A stretch of 64,000 nt of DNA from Nostoc cf. commune SO-36 (GTDB taxonomy: Bacteria > Cyanobacteriota > Cyanobacteriia > Cyanobacteriales > Nostocaceae). The notes under the pieces were generated by a model. That model had not been told where the DNA came from. It did no database searches and was given only the letters and a program-made list of their open reading frames with translations. Of this stretch, positions 7,727 to 16,918 are shown piece by piece (positions within the stretch are counted from its first letter, which is position 1; the number at the start of each line of letters is the position of its first letter). The DNA lies in contig NZ_AP025733.1 in assembly GCF_023734775.1 (NCBI RefSeq), forward strand, positions 207,159-271,158, written 5' to 3'. The translations under genes were made by a program, and so were the position numbers.

Positions 7727-10147
7727 ATGGATACATTAATTACGAAAACAGTTCAACTTTATAATCAGGCTGTTGAACATCATCGGGCTGGAGAACTATC
7801 CCAAGCCGAAGTTGTTTACAGACAAATACTGGAATTAGATCCAGCACACGCCGATGCTCTCCATCTTCTTGGAACCCTGCACTTTCAATCTGGTACTCTG
7901 CAAGCGGCTTTTGAGTTGATTAACCGCGCCATTGAATTATCTAACAACCAAGCGAGTTACCATTGCAACTTGGGTAATGTTTTTAAGGCTTCTGGAAATC
8001 CTGATGCAGCAGAGGCATCATTTCGACGTGCCATTTCACTTGATTCAAAATTAGCGATCGCTCACAACAATCTAGCTTCTTTACTCAGAGAAAGTGGTAA
8101 GTTGGCAGAAGCTGTGGACTGCTATCAACAGGCAATTCGCTTAAGTCCAGGCTCTGCTAGACTACACATTAACCTCGGTGAAACTCTAGAAACATTCGGA
8201 AAAGCACAAGAGGCTCTGGGTTCCTTTGAGAAAGCAGTAGAACTGACACCGGATGATCCTGATGTTCATACTAGGCTCGGTATCGCTCTATTCTCCCAGG
8301 GAAAAGATGTTCCAGGACAAGCTTGCTTTGAGCGTGTAGTTGCACTTACTCCAGATAGCATCCAAGCACGGATTGCTCTGGGGATAATTTTCGGCAATCG
8401 TGGGGATTTACAGGGGTCGATTGCTCAATTTCGAGAAGCTGTGCGACTTGCACCAGAGTCAGGTGAAGTACACCTAAATCTAGGAGCAACCTTGGTGAGG
8501 GCGGGAATTTTAAAAGAAGCAGTTAGCAGTCTGCGACGGGCGATAGAATTAGCACCAGAACTGCCTGAAGCTCACTATAATCTTGGTGTTGCTCTAAGCT
8601 CTATCGGTCAGGTGGAAGAAGCACTTTCTGCCTATCAGCAAACTGTTGTACTTAACTCCAACTTTGCAGAAGCCTACGCTAATATAGCATCAATTTTATG
8701 GAACAAGAGCCAATACCAGCAGGCTCTTGAGGCTTGCGATCGCGCTTTATTAATCAACCCAGAACTTGCCGAGGCTCATGTTACTAAAGGCAATATTCTC
8801 AAAGACTGGGGCTTAGTCGAAGAGGCGCTGAAGCACTACAGAAAAGCACTATCAATCAATCCAGAACTGGCTGAGGCTTCTGCTAACCTGATTTTTTCCC
8901 AGCATTATTTATCGTCGTGCCAAGTTGAAGCAGTTAACGAAGATATTGTCGCCTGGAACCAACGCCACAGTAAAGCACTAATTCCCAAAAATGTGCATTT
9001 CTCGAATCCGCCCATTTCTAAACGGCGAATTTCTATCGGCTACGTTTCAGCTAACCTTCGGACTCATCCCGGCGGATTTTTTTTAGGTGCGGTGATTGCC
9101 AATCATGATGGGGAAAAGTTCAAGATTTGCTGTTATGTAGATATTGAAAAAGAGGATGAGCATTCTCGCCGAATTAAAGCCAATGTTGACGAGTGGCAGT
9201 TAATTCGAGGACTTACTGATGAAGCTCTTGCTGATCGCATTCGTGCTGATGGGATTGATATCCTTGTGGATATGAACCGCTTCACAGGAGGCGGACATTT
9301 GCTGGCCTTTGCTCGCAAACCAGCACCGATTCAAGTGACTTGGATGGGAGGGCCGATTATGACTACTGGTTTAGAGACTATAGACTATGTTTTGAGCGAT
9401 CGCATCCACACACCACCAGAATACGAACAGTTCTTCGTGGAAAAAGTCGTGCGCCTCAACAATGCCTATGCTATCTATCAAGCACCGCCTTATGCACCCC
9501 CAGTCAGTTCCCTACCTGCTCTCAACCAGGGAATCATCACTTTTGGTTGCTTCAACTATATAGCAAAGATCCAACGGTTGGCAATTGACCTCTGGGCTGA
9601 GATTCTCAAAGAAGTTCCCAATTCTCAAATACTGCTTCAATCTAAAGCTTTCGGACAAGATGAACCGCGCCAACGCATTCATACTCTGTTTGCAGATCGG
9701 GGAGTTGACCCTTCCAGAATTTTACTGTGTGGTTCGGTGTGTCACAACGAATTGCTAGAGAAATACAACCAAGTAGACCTTGCCTTTGATCCATTTCCCT
9801 ATTCTGGAGGTATAACCACCTGTGAGGCGCTGTGGATGGGAGTTCCTGTGATTGCCATGCCTGGAAATGTCGTCACTGTAAGACATACTATCAGCCATCT
9901 GCACAATGCAGGTCTGGATGAGTTGATCGCCGATACACCCAGCAACTACAAAGCTTTAGCGGTGGAATTAGCATCAGATTTGCCGAGATTAGCCGATCTA
10001 AGAGCTACTTTGCGCGATCGCATTTCCCATTCTCCACTATGCGATGGGGCGGCGTTCACTCGACAGTTAGAAGAAGCATATAAAAAAATGTGGCAAAGCT
10101 GGTGTGAAGAACAGAAGGGAATTTTATCTAAATTCTCAACAAGCTGA
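7727..10147 (+). CDS. TPR protein with SPINDLY/OGT-type glycosyltransferase domain (GT41)
   Basis: The best start is ATG 7727 (MDTLITKTVQLYNQAVEHH), because the longer frame begins with TTG and a hydrophobic stretch. About eleven 34-residue TPR units (AEAHYNLGVALSSIGQVEEA and similar) fill the first half. The second half is a GT41 domain: GYVSANLRTHPGGFF with the conserved His, FGCFNYIAKIQRLA, and the sugar-nucleotide loop DPFPYSGGITTCEALWMGVP. Such enzymes transfer a sugar to Ser/Thr of proteins in the cytoplasm. Its place next to a small peptide gene makes peptide glycosylation a reasonable but untested idea. Confidence 0.9.
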   Translation: MDTLITKTVQLYNQAVEHHRAGELSQAEVVYRQILELDPAHADALHLLGTLHFQSGTLQAAFELINRAIELSNNQASYHCNLGNVFKASGNPDAAEASFRRAISLDSKLAIAHNNLASLLRESGKLAEAVDCYQQAIRLSPGSARLHINLGETLETFGKAQEALGSFEKAVELTPDDPDVHTRLGIALFSQGKDVPGQACFERVVALTPDSIQARIALGIIFGNRGDLQGSIAQFREAVRLAPESGEVHLNLGATLVRAGILKEAVSSLRRAIELAPELPEAHYNLGVALSSIGQVEEALSAYQQTVVLNSNFAEAYANIASILWNKSQYQQALEACDRALLINPELAEAHVTKGNILKDWGLVEEALKHYRKALSINPELAEASANLIFSQHYLSSCQVEAVNEDIVAWNQRHSKALIPKNVHFSNPPISKRRISIGYVSANLRTHPGGFFLGAVIANHDGEKFKICCYVDIEKEDEHSRRIKANVDEWQLIRGLTDEALADRIRADGIDILVDMNRFTGGGHLLAFARKPAPIQVTWMGGPIMTTGLETIDYVLSDRIHTPPEYEQFFVEKVVRLNNAYAIYQAPPYAPPVSSLPALNQGIITFGCFNYIAKIQRLAIDLWAEILKEVPNSQILLQSKAFGQDEPRQRIHTLFADRGVDPSRILLCGSVCHNELLEKYNQVDLAFDPFPYSGGITTCEALWMGVPVIAMPGNVVTVRHTISHLHNAGLDELIADTPSNYKALAVELASDLPRLADLRATLRDRISHSPLCDGAAFTRQLEEAYKKMWQSWCEEQKGILSKFSTS

Positions 10148-10208
10148 AAAACTATCCAGGTTTGGCAACAATTCAATCGGCAAATCATTGAAAAGGTAAC
10201 TCTTCTTT

Positions 10209-10380
10209 ATGGATAAAGTAACCCTACTGCTAGGCGATAGCTTAGAGATGCTAGGCACAATACCAGACCAGAGTGTTAATTGCTGCATTACCTCACCACC
10301 CTACTGGGCTGGGCAAGAAGCCGCCTCAGAAAGATACACTGGGTTCGGAGTAGAACCAACTCTGGAACAGTACGTTACCA
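10209..10380 (+). pseudogene. DNA methyltransferase (beta class), 5' fragment interrupted by transposon
   Basis: The fragment reads MDKVTLLLGDSLEMLGTIPD and contains motif IV TSPPYW, typical of N4-cytosine/N6-adenine methyltransferases. It stops at VT, where a mobile element begins at 10381. The 3' part resumes at 16919. Joining 10209-10380 to 16919-18456 gives exactly 570 codons including the stop, in frame, with the junction reading TLEQYVTKLVQLFQ. Confidence 0.9.
10378..10380. repeat. target-site duplication CCA, left
   Basis: CCA precedes the IS end GGGACTTCC and matches the CCA at 16916-16918 after the distal right end. It interrupts the ACC-AAG codons of the methyltransferase gene. Confidence 0.75.
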
Positions 10381-10434
10381 GGGACTTCCAGAAAATAAAC
10401 TATTCCATTAACAATAATGATAATCATTTTAAGT

Positions 10435-10473
10435 GGGGATGAAGGGGCTGCCGTCGGCAGCCCCTTCATCCCC
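10435..10473. terminator. left subterminal hairpin of the IS
   Basis: A perfect 19-bp inverted repeat (arms 10435-10453 and 10455-10473) is followed by TTTTG. It would end transcription entering the IS from the interrupted gene and may also serve as a transposase-recognised structure. Confidence 0.7.
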
Positions 10474-10508
10474 TTTTGTAGTAATTTGAATAATGATTGA
10501 GTTTTTGA

Positions 10509-11758
10509 GTGTGGCAACTGGTGACTATAGTATTAACTGATTCTCTTAAAAAGTTGTTGATTGAAACTGCATCTCAATTGAAAGGTGCTGAAAAGCGTAA
10601 ATTTATGGCACAGACAGTTCAGGGCTTAGGTTTAGGAGGGCAAAGGCTTGCACAATCAGAACTAGGATGGAATAGAGATACAATTCGGAAAGGGACAAGA
10701 GAATTAAAAAGTGGTATTACTTGTGTTGATAATATGAGCGGAAAAGGACGTTATAAAGCAGAAGAACACCTACCAAATCTTTTAGAAGACATAAAAAATT
10801 TAGTTGACTTCCATAGTCAAACTGATCCGAGTTTCAAAAGCCAAAGATTATATACCAGACTTAGTGCCGCTGAAGTTAGAAAGCAATTAATTGAAAAGTA
10901 TGGTTATAGTGATGAGAATTTACATACATCAGAAACAATTCGCGTAAAATTAAATAGTTTAGGTTACAAGCTCAGAAGAGTGAAGAAAGTTCAACCTCAA
11001 AAAAAATCCCACAAACTGACGCAATCTTTGAGCAATTAGACATAATAAATCAAGATGCTTCGGAAGATAAGAGTGTTTTACGTCTAAGTATGGACGGAAA
11101 AGCCCGCGTTAAAATTGGCTCATTTGATAGAGGAGGTAAAAGCCGCGATGGGGCGAAAGCTGATGATCATGATTATAATCCGAAAACAACTGTAACTCCC
11201 TATGGGATATTTCTTCCAGAGCTTGATGAACTATTTTTGTACTTTACAGAATCGAAAGTTACAAGCGATTTTATTGTTGATATTTTAGAAGATTTTTGGT
11301 TAGAACAAAAGCATCGTTTTTCCGATATTCAAACCCTACTTCTCAATCAAGATAATGGGCCACAGAACAGTTCAAGACGTACCCAATTTATGAAGCGTAT
11401 AGTAGAATTTGCCCAAAAACATCAAGTAAATATACGTTTAGCTTACTATCCGCCCTATCATAGCAAATATAATCCGATAGAAAGGACATGGGCAATACTA
11501 GAAAATCATTGGAATGGCAGCATAATAGAAGAAGTGGAGACGGCTTTAAAGTTTGCTAGTACTATGAAATGGAAAGGAAAACATCCAGTAGTTAAGCTAG
11601 TACACAAAACTTATGAGAATGGGGTAAAGCTTACAAAAAAAGCTATGGCTCAAATTGAAAAACAGATTGAGCGGCTAACCGATTCTACTCATGAAGTTTT
11701 CCCAAATTTAGGTAATTGGTTTATTGATATTTGTTGTAGTAAAACAAAAATTATTTGA
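10509..11758 (+). CDS. ISAzo13-family transposase, needs a -1 frameshift at an A8 run
   Basis: The first frame (GTG 10509 to 11039) has the helix-turn-helix part RLAQSELGWNRDTIRKGTRE. The second (first ATG 11090, to 11758) has the DDE part LSMDGKARVKIGSF, LLNQDNGPQNSSRRTQFMKR and YYPPYHSKYNPIERTWAILE. At 10998-11005 there are eight A residues. A shift by -1 on this run gives a continuous product (QKKIPQTDAIFEQLDIINQD) with no missing residues, while the unshifted frame ends at 11039. Programmed frameshifting or transcript slippage is the natural reading, but a simple mutation cannot be excluded. Confidence 0.8.
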
Positions 11759-11857
11759 TTTTAATAACAGCATTTATTTAGCTACAAAACATACTAATTT
11801 TACACTGTTTAACTTCAAAGCAGACGACAAGTGTATAGATTCTTCATGCATAAATGA

Positions 11858-11900
11858 GGGGGAGAAAAGGGGTTGCCCTCGGCAACCCCTTTTCTCCCCC
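11858..11900. terminator. right subterminal hairpin of the IS
   Basis: Arms of 20 nt (11858-11877 and 11881-11900) are perfectly complementary with a CTC loop. It mirrors the left hairpin and may stop transcription leaving the IS. Confidence 0.7.
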
Positions 11901-11975
11901 CTCTTAAAATGATTATCATTCTTGAGAAAACCTGTCTCTTGTTTTTCTTGGAATAATTTATTCTTTGGAAGTCCC

Positions 11976-12254
11976 ACTAAATTCGAGGACAATGAAACTA
12001 CATTTCCTCAACTTATTGAGCGCATTCAAAAAACTATCTCTCAAATAAAAACTTTTAAACCTGAGCAAATTGACGGTTCAGAAGAGAGAGAAATTACCCT
12101 ACAGATGCGTGACAATACTCTCTCTTTTCAAGGAATGCCATTTCTCCTATATTTTGTTTTACCAAACCTTTATTTCCATGTCACAACAGCGTATGACATT
12201 CTTAGGCACTGCGGTGTAGAACTTGGCAAAGGAGACTTTCTTGGTCAGCCTTAA
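11976..12254 (+). pseudogene. DUF1993 protein, 3' fragment
   Basis: Directly after the IS end the frame reads TKFEDNETTFPQLIERIQKT and later IDGSEEREITLQMRDNTLSF and FHVTTAYDILRHCGVELGKG. This is the C-terminal half of the DUF1993 family. The N-terminal half is missing and the ORF now begins inside the IS, so the gene was cut by IS insertion or recombination. Confidence 0.75.
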
Positions 12255-12760
12255 TCGGAGCAGTATCTAACGTAATTTTTTCGAGAATTTCTCAGCAACA
12301 ACTTGCGTTACATATTGCTTGAGTTAGTAAAAAATAGACTTCTTGACTTCATGGCTTTGTGGGGAAAAGTTTTTTCTTCAACATTTCCCCTCTCTCTTTC
12401 TCAGTAATTACACTGGCTTGAATTTCGCTGATTAATTAGTAAAATCTAATACTACATTAAAGTCCAAGGATTGAAGGGGTTAAGCCTGAAACTGCGCCAA
12501 GGACTCGACAGCGCAGGTCAGTTCTACCAGCAGCTTGTCTCCCCAATAGGCTCGGCTGTGGGCGTTGCTGATGGGGAGCCTGACTGGAACGTTGGTTTTT
12601 GTTTTTTGGCTAATTTATTTTTGGACATTTCCACACTATAAGTGTTTTTTTCAAGCGAACGATTCAGTCACTTCTACTGTTTTTTATTTTAATCCCATAC
12701 CAGATATGGATGATCGCCCCTATTCTCATGAAGCCCTTGTTGCCGTTTTATAATGAAAGG
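12255..12760. other. intergenic of the transposon cargo
   Basis: A G+C-richer stretch near 12490-12580 reads LRQGLDSAGQFYQQLVSPIG in one frame and looks like the end of an unassigned gene. The rest is AT-rich with no clear feature. Confidence 0.35.
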
Positions 12761-13789
12761 ATGCAAAAGCTTACCATCACCCGACCTGACGATTGGCATC
12801 TGCATCTGCGCGACGGTGCAGCACTGAAAGCGGTTCTGCCCTACACGGTGCGTCAGTTTGCCCGCGCGATCATCATGCCGAACTTGAAGCCCCCTATCCG
12901 CTCGGTGGCAGATGCGGCAGCCTATCGCGATCGCATCCTCGCCGCCATTCCAGAAGGCCAACAGTTTGAGCCATTGATGACGCTCTACCTCACCGACAAC
13001 ACCAGCCCCGACGACATTCTCCGGGCGAAAGAATCTCAGTTTATCAAAGCGGTCAAGTACTACCCAGCCGGTGCAACGACCAACTCAGACTCCGGTGTGA
13101 CGGATATTCAAAAGGGTGATCGCGTCTTTGAAGCAATGCAGCAGGTGGACATGCCGTTATTACTGCACGGGGAAGTGACCGATAACGATGTTGATACGTT
13201 CGATCGCGAGAAGGTGTTTATCGAGCGACATTTAATCCCTCTCAAGCAGCGATTTCCCAACCTGCGGGTGGTGCTTGAGCATATCACCACCTCGGATGCG
13301 GTGCAGTATGTCCTGTCTGCCAACACCATCGCAGCAACAATTACGCCACAACATTTGTTGTTTAACCGTAATGCTCTGTTCAAAGGCGGCCTTTGCCCCC
13401 ATTTTTATTGCCTGCCCATTTTGAAACGGGAGGAGCATCGTCAGGCTTTGTTGCAAGCGGCAATATCGGGGAATCCGAAGTTTTTTCTCGGTACCGATAG
13501 CGCTCCCCATACCCGCACCAGCAAAGAAAGTTCCTGTGGCTGCGCGGGATGCTTTTCGGCTCTGCACGCCCTTGAGTTGTATGCCGAAGCATTTGAAAGC
13601 GTGAAAGCCCTGGATAAACTGGAGGCGTTCGCTAGCTTCTATGGCCCAGATTTTTATCAACTGCCGCGTAATACCGAGCGAATTACCTTGTCCAAAACGA
13701 CTTGGCGCATTCCTGATGAAGTTCCATTTATGGAATCTGGGCTTGTACCTTTGGGGGCGGGGCAGGAAATGACATGGCAAATGGTATGA
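12761..13789 (+). CDS. pyrC: dihydroorotase (pyrimidine biosynthesis)
   Basis: The product [20 protein letters not shown] has the type II (E. coli-like) dihydroorotase layout. The metal ligands are HLHLRD, the carbamylated Lys in [34 protein letters not shown] and [25 protein letters not shown] near the end is also typical. It closes the ring of carbamoyl aspartate in the cytoplasm. ATG 12761 is chosen because the family starts there; the ATG at 12710 would add 17 unrelated residues. The gene is visibly richer in G+C than its neighbours, which fits arrival as transposon cargo. Confidence 0.95.
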   Translation: MQKLTITRPDDWHLHLRDGAALKAVLPYTVRQFARAIIMPNLKPPIRSVADAAAYRDRILAAIPEGQQFEPLMTLYLTDNTSPDDILRAKESQFIKAVKYYPAGATTNSDSGVTDIQKGDRVFEAMQQVDMPLLLHGEVTDNDVDTFDREKVFIERHLIPLKQRFPNLRVVLEHITTSDAVQYVLSANTIAATITPQHLLFNRNALFKGGLCPHFYCLPILKREEHRQALLQAAISGNPKFFLGTDSAPHTRTSKESSCGCAGCFSALHALELYAEAFESVKALDKLEAFASFYGPDFYQLPRNTERITLSKTTWRIPDEVPFMESGLVPLGAGQEMTWQMV

Positions 13790-14024
13790 CATTCCCATTG
13801 TGCATCAGCCGTTGTGGAATCTGGCTACTTACAAGAGCTACTCAGTACGCTGACGAGTGATGAAAGGTGGGGGGTGATGGTTGAGTTTGAGGAGGTTTAC
13901 CCGGATGGATTTGCTCAACTGGTGGCAGATGCCCCCGCGTAACCATTCCTGTCTGCCCAACCGTTAACTGCGCGGAATCTTTCTTCCATTGTTCTTGGAT
14001 TAACTAATTCAGGCATCGGCACAT
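13790..14024 (+). other. short stretch with gene debris
   Basis: One frame reads SGYLQELLSTLTSDERWGVM and VEFEEVYPDGFAQLVADAPA up to a stop near 13940. It resembles the C-terminus of an unassigned protein and has no start of its own. Confidence 0.35.
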
Positions 14025-15680
14025 CTATTGAGAACAAGAGCTTTTTTCAGCAGGCTGTTTCATAAAAATCTGGCGATAAGCGTTGCAATCTTGGGCAAAG
14101 ACCATGCCATTCGACCACTGATTGTCGCCATCCAGGGTGCTAATAAACCCCAGCATGACATTCGGCTGTTGGAGACGCGCAGAACTTCCTAGATCGCTCA
14201 GTAAACGATTCACTTCACTTTGACTCAGCAGAATCAGTTTGCTCATAACGATCGTGTTGTAGGTTGCAGGCACCACATTGGGATTGAAGTATTCGCTGGG
14301 GTTGGTGTAGCCCGTATCGTTGATCTTCAGGTAATCGGCGTTGAAGCGTTGCAAGCTGGTATTTTCGCCGGCTCCACTACCTAAAACCTGATTGAAGTAT
14401 TGGTCTGGGCTTGTGAGGTATTCCTTCAGCTCCTGCTTGGTCATGCCGATCGCAGACTTTAGCAACGTATTCAGCATATCTTCCTTCAGTTTACGGATCG
14501 GTTCGAGAAGAAAGTCTGGTGTAATTGCGTCGATAATATCGGTGACTACACCAATAGTCAGACCGACAAAATCAGGAGCTCCTGACATTGACAGTAAATG
14601 ATCCGTGACATATCGCTGCAACACATTTTCCGCTTGTTGCGTGTCTGCTGATCGACCGGGGTTAAAAAACAGTGCCTTTGCCACCTCATGGCTAACCCCA
14701 GGCCAAGCCCGAAGACCACTGTCAATGTCATCCCGCCATGCTTCTTTGTAGGTGACTTGAATCCCATTAGCGGCGACGTAGGCCGCTTTTTCAGCTAGGA
14801 TGGCCACTCGGCTACAACTAAAGTCCAAGGGGCGACAGGCATTGGCGCGGCGATCATAGTCCGCTTTTTTGGCATAGTAAGCATCGATATCGCGCTGGAG
14901 ATTAGCCCGCAAGGTCGAATAAATCCGAGGAATGGAAAAGTCTGTGCCATTACCTCCAGCTCGTAGTAGCTGACTATCCAGAGATGTTCCCGGTCGAGCA
15001 TCGACCATGTTTTGGTAAATAAAGTCGTCAACACCACTAATGCTGACATTAAAAAAATTGGCGTCCAGGGCACTGGCATCTATACGTTTATCAACATAGC
15101 CCTCTAGAACGATATGCTTCACTGCATTTGCAGGTCCTGCGGGTGGCGTGATGGCAAAGGAGCCGCCCGAGAAATTATTGACAAAGGTATGACCGTACAT
15201 ATCCCCAGCCGCATGGGTGAGGTAGCCCACCGTAAATGCCCGAACTGCTGCGGTATTAGTGACGTTTGCGCGGTTCCATAGATAGGTCAGCCAAGCATCC
15301 GCCCCCCCGGTAATTCCCGTATCTGACGAGGATGGGTGTATCACTTGCTGCCCAGTTAAGATGTCGGGATAGGCATCGGGTCCCAAAATTCCAGCACGGT
15401 ATTGGGGAGCATGGCTGCGGAGGGCGGCAAGAATACTGGGATCGACTTGGTAGGTATCGACTTCTCCAATAATTTGCCCATTATCATAGTTCACCCGAGG
15501 AATCGTAACTTTGCCGTCGTCTAAGGCATCATCAAGAGCCTGTTTGCCAAGGTAGACATGGGTGGTCGGCTTCCAAGCCCAAGCTTCCGTAGGATGCGAT
15601 ATCAAACCGAGGTAAATGATAAGTAGGCTCGGACTACCCACTTTTAGCCAGTGCCAGAGAGAATGAAGTGTCGATAGCAT
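14025..15680 (-). CDS. secreted zinc-dependent phospholipase C-like protein
   Basis: The 551-residue protein starts with a signal peptide (SLLIIYLGLISHPTEAWA) directly followed by W-KPTTH, the zinc-coordinating N-terminus of this family. The central GYLTHAAGDMYGHTFVNNFS carries the His/Asp ligands. The C-terminal 250 residues are not assigned. The protein is likely exported and could hydrolyse phospholipids or phosphodiesters. Its base composition resembles pyrC rather than the outer flanks, and the two genes are convergent. Confidence 0.8.
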   Translation of the reverse strand: MLSTLHSLWHWLKVGSPSLLIIYLGLISHPTEAWAWKPTTHVYLGKQALDDALDDGKVTIPRVNYDNGQIIGEVDTYQVDPSILAALRSHAPQYRAGILGPDAYPDILTGQQVIHPSSSDTGITGGADAWLTYLWNRANVTNTAAVRAFTVGYLTHAAGDMYGHTFVNNFSGGSFAITPPAGPANAVKHIVLEGYVDKRIDASALDANFFNVSISGVDDFIYQNMVDARPGTSLDSQLLRAGGNGTDFSIPRIYSTLRANLQRDIDAYYAKKADYDRRANACRPLDFSCSRVAILAEKAAYVAANGIQVTYKEAWRDDIDSGLRAWPGVSHEVAKALFFNPGRSADTQQAENVLQRYVTDHLLSMSGAPDFVGLTIGVVTDIIDAITPDFLLEPIRKLKEDMLNTLLKSAIGMTKQELKEYLTSPDQYFNQVLGSGAGENTSLQRFNADYLKINDTGYTNPSEYFNPNVVPATYNTIVMSKLILLSQSEVNRLLSDLGSSARLQQPNVMLGFISTLDGDNQWSNGMVFAQDCNAYRQIFMKQPAEKSSCSQ

Positions 15681-16007
15681 GGTGATCGGGGTGTTGCTGA
15701 ATTAAGAGATGACTCGAGGTAATTTGCGATCTATTTAACCGTTAAGTTATGAGCGAACACTCTTAAGATTACTGTCTACTTTCCTAAAAAATGAGCGATC
15801 TTATTTATACTTAACCTTCGCTAATTGCTGATGGTGAGCCAATATGGAACGCATATCTGGGGCAATGGCTCTTCTTTGGGTTAAGTTTGCAGACGGGTGT
15901 ACGTCTGTGGTGTGCGATTGGTTGGTTACGGCGTAGCTCATGCCCTCACAATGCTCACGTCTGTAAATTGCGCTCGTTGCACTCCCGCTCAAGGATTGCT
16001 CTAAGCA
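15681..16007. other. intergenic, no clear gene
   Basis: A 63-codon minus-strand frame (15801-15992) has no family features. Upstream promoters for the phospholipase-like gene probably lie here but no consensus stood out. Confidence 0.4.
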
Positions 16008-16667
16008 TTACTCAAAAGTGACATTCGCTGTCCGTTCAAACACTACCGAAAGATTATTTGCTGGCATTTGGTAAGCCTGTTGAAGGCTCAAATGCTCTAG
16101 CCTAGCTGCTGCCACTACATCATCTAAGTTACGCACACCCCACTCTGGGTTTTGAACACGCAAATATTCATCAAATGCGGCATTACTTAATGCTGTATGT
16201 TCTCCACCTTGTTTAAAAGGCCCATATAAATAAAGGATACCTCCTACTGGTAAGATACGACCTGCACCTGCCATTAGTCCCAGACAAGCTGACCACGCTG
16301 AAATATGAATCATGTTGATATTGACGATGGCGACAATTGGTGAGTTATTGGGCAACTCGGTTACTGTTTCCTTCTCCACTGCCCATACTGCTTCTCTAGC
16401 ATCAAGCTCCAGTGGTGGATAAACGTTTTTACATCCATTATGTTCAGTCCATGCAACAATGCTGGCTCTTGCTTGTGGATTTGCATCTGTTGGCAACCAC
16501 ATACAATCTATGAGTCTAGACGCAAAATAGACTGCGTGTTCACCTGTTCCACTAGCAATTTCTAAGACCGTACCACTGCTAGGTAATACTTTTAAAAGTA
16601 TTTCTAGAATTGCTTCGCGGTTGCGTTCGGTTGCCGGGGCATATTGTCGTGCGTCTTGTGGTGTCAT
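16008..16667 (-). CDS. DUF938 family, SAM-dependent methyltransferase fold
   Basis: The product of 219 residues begins MTPQDARQYAPATERNREAI and has the SAM-binding motif I VLEIASGTGEHAVYFA, then LPTDANPQARASIVAW and IVNINMIHISAW. The length and order fit DUF938 (class I methyltransferase fold, substrate unknown). It lies on the minus strand at the right end of the transposon cargo. Confidence 0.88.
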   Translation of the reverse strand: MTPQDARQYAPATERNREAILEILLKVLPSSGTVLEIASGTGEHAVYFASRLIDCMWLPTDANPQARASIVAWTEHNGCKNVYPPLELDAREAVWAVEKETVTELPNNSPIVAIVNINMIHISAWSACLGLMAGAGRILPVGGILYLYGPFKQGGEHTALSNAAFDEYLRVQNPEWGVRNLDDVVAAARLEHLSLQQAYQMPANNLSVVFERTANVTFE

Positions 16668-16842
16668 CTGTATCGTTGTAACTACCTTATCCGATCCTAA
16701 TGCCAGTTAAGCTACTCAAAGCATTCGACCGCCAAGATGAACATCTGAACGAATCGCACAACTACCCCGCCCATCTAAGAAGATGGACAAAGCAATACAT
16801 CCAAACACCTTGAAGAACCTGAGTAACATAGAATCTGCCCCC

Positions 16843-16915
16843 CTTAAAATGATTATCATTCTTGAGAAAACCTGTCTCTTGTTTTTCTTGGAATAATTTA
16901 TTCTTTGGAAGTCCC
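16843..16915 (+). repeat. second copy of the IS right end
   Basis: CTTAAAATGATTATCATT and the following bases to GGAAGTCCC repeat 11903-11975 almost exactly, in the same orientation. No transposase accompanies it, so it is a solo end delimiting the composite element. Confidence 0.9.
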
Positions 16916-16918
16916 CCA

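Larger units (their letters stand above)
10381..11975 (+). mobile_element. ISAzo13-family insertion sequence
   Basis: The element is 1595 bp. Its ends are GGGACTTCC and GGAAGTCCC. A second inverted match of 18 nt lies inside (AATGATAATCATTTTAAG at 10416-10433 and its complement at 11903-11920). Strong subterminal hairpins occur at both sides. It carries a transposase in two overlapping phases, see 10509-11758. Confidence 0.85.
10381..16915 (+). mobile_element. 6.5-kb composite element bounded by ISAzo13-type ends
   Basis: The left boundary GGGACTTCC (10381) and the right boundary GGAAGTCCC (16907-16915) are inverted IS ends. The flanking triplet CCA is duplicated (10378-10380 and 16916-16918) and its removal restores the methyltransferase frame. 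Inside are a complete IS (10381-11975) and then cargo: a DUF1993 fragment, pyrC, a phospholipase-like gene and a DUF938 gene. The last 70 or so bases repeat the IS right end in direct orientation. The whole unit may have moved as one, using the distal right end. Confidence 0.8.

Noticed and set aside
10416..10433. Fur box at AATGATAATCATT
   Set aside because: The same bases occur as inverted terminal sequence at the other end of the IS, so they are part of the transposon end.
13108..13798. Minus-strand frames opposite pyrC
   Set aside because: They are shadows of a conserved, well-matched dihydroorotase gene.
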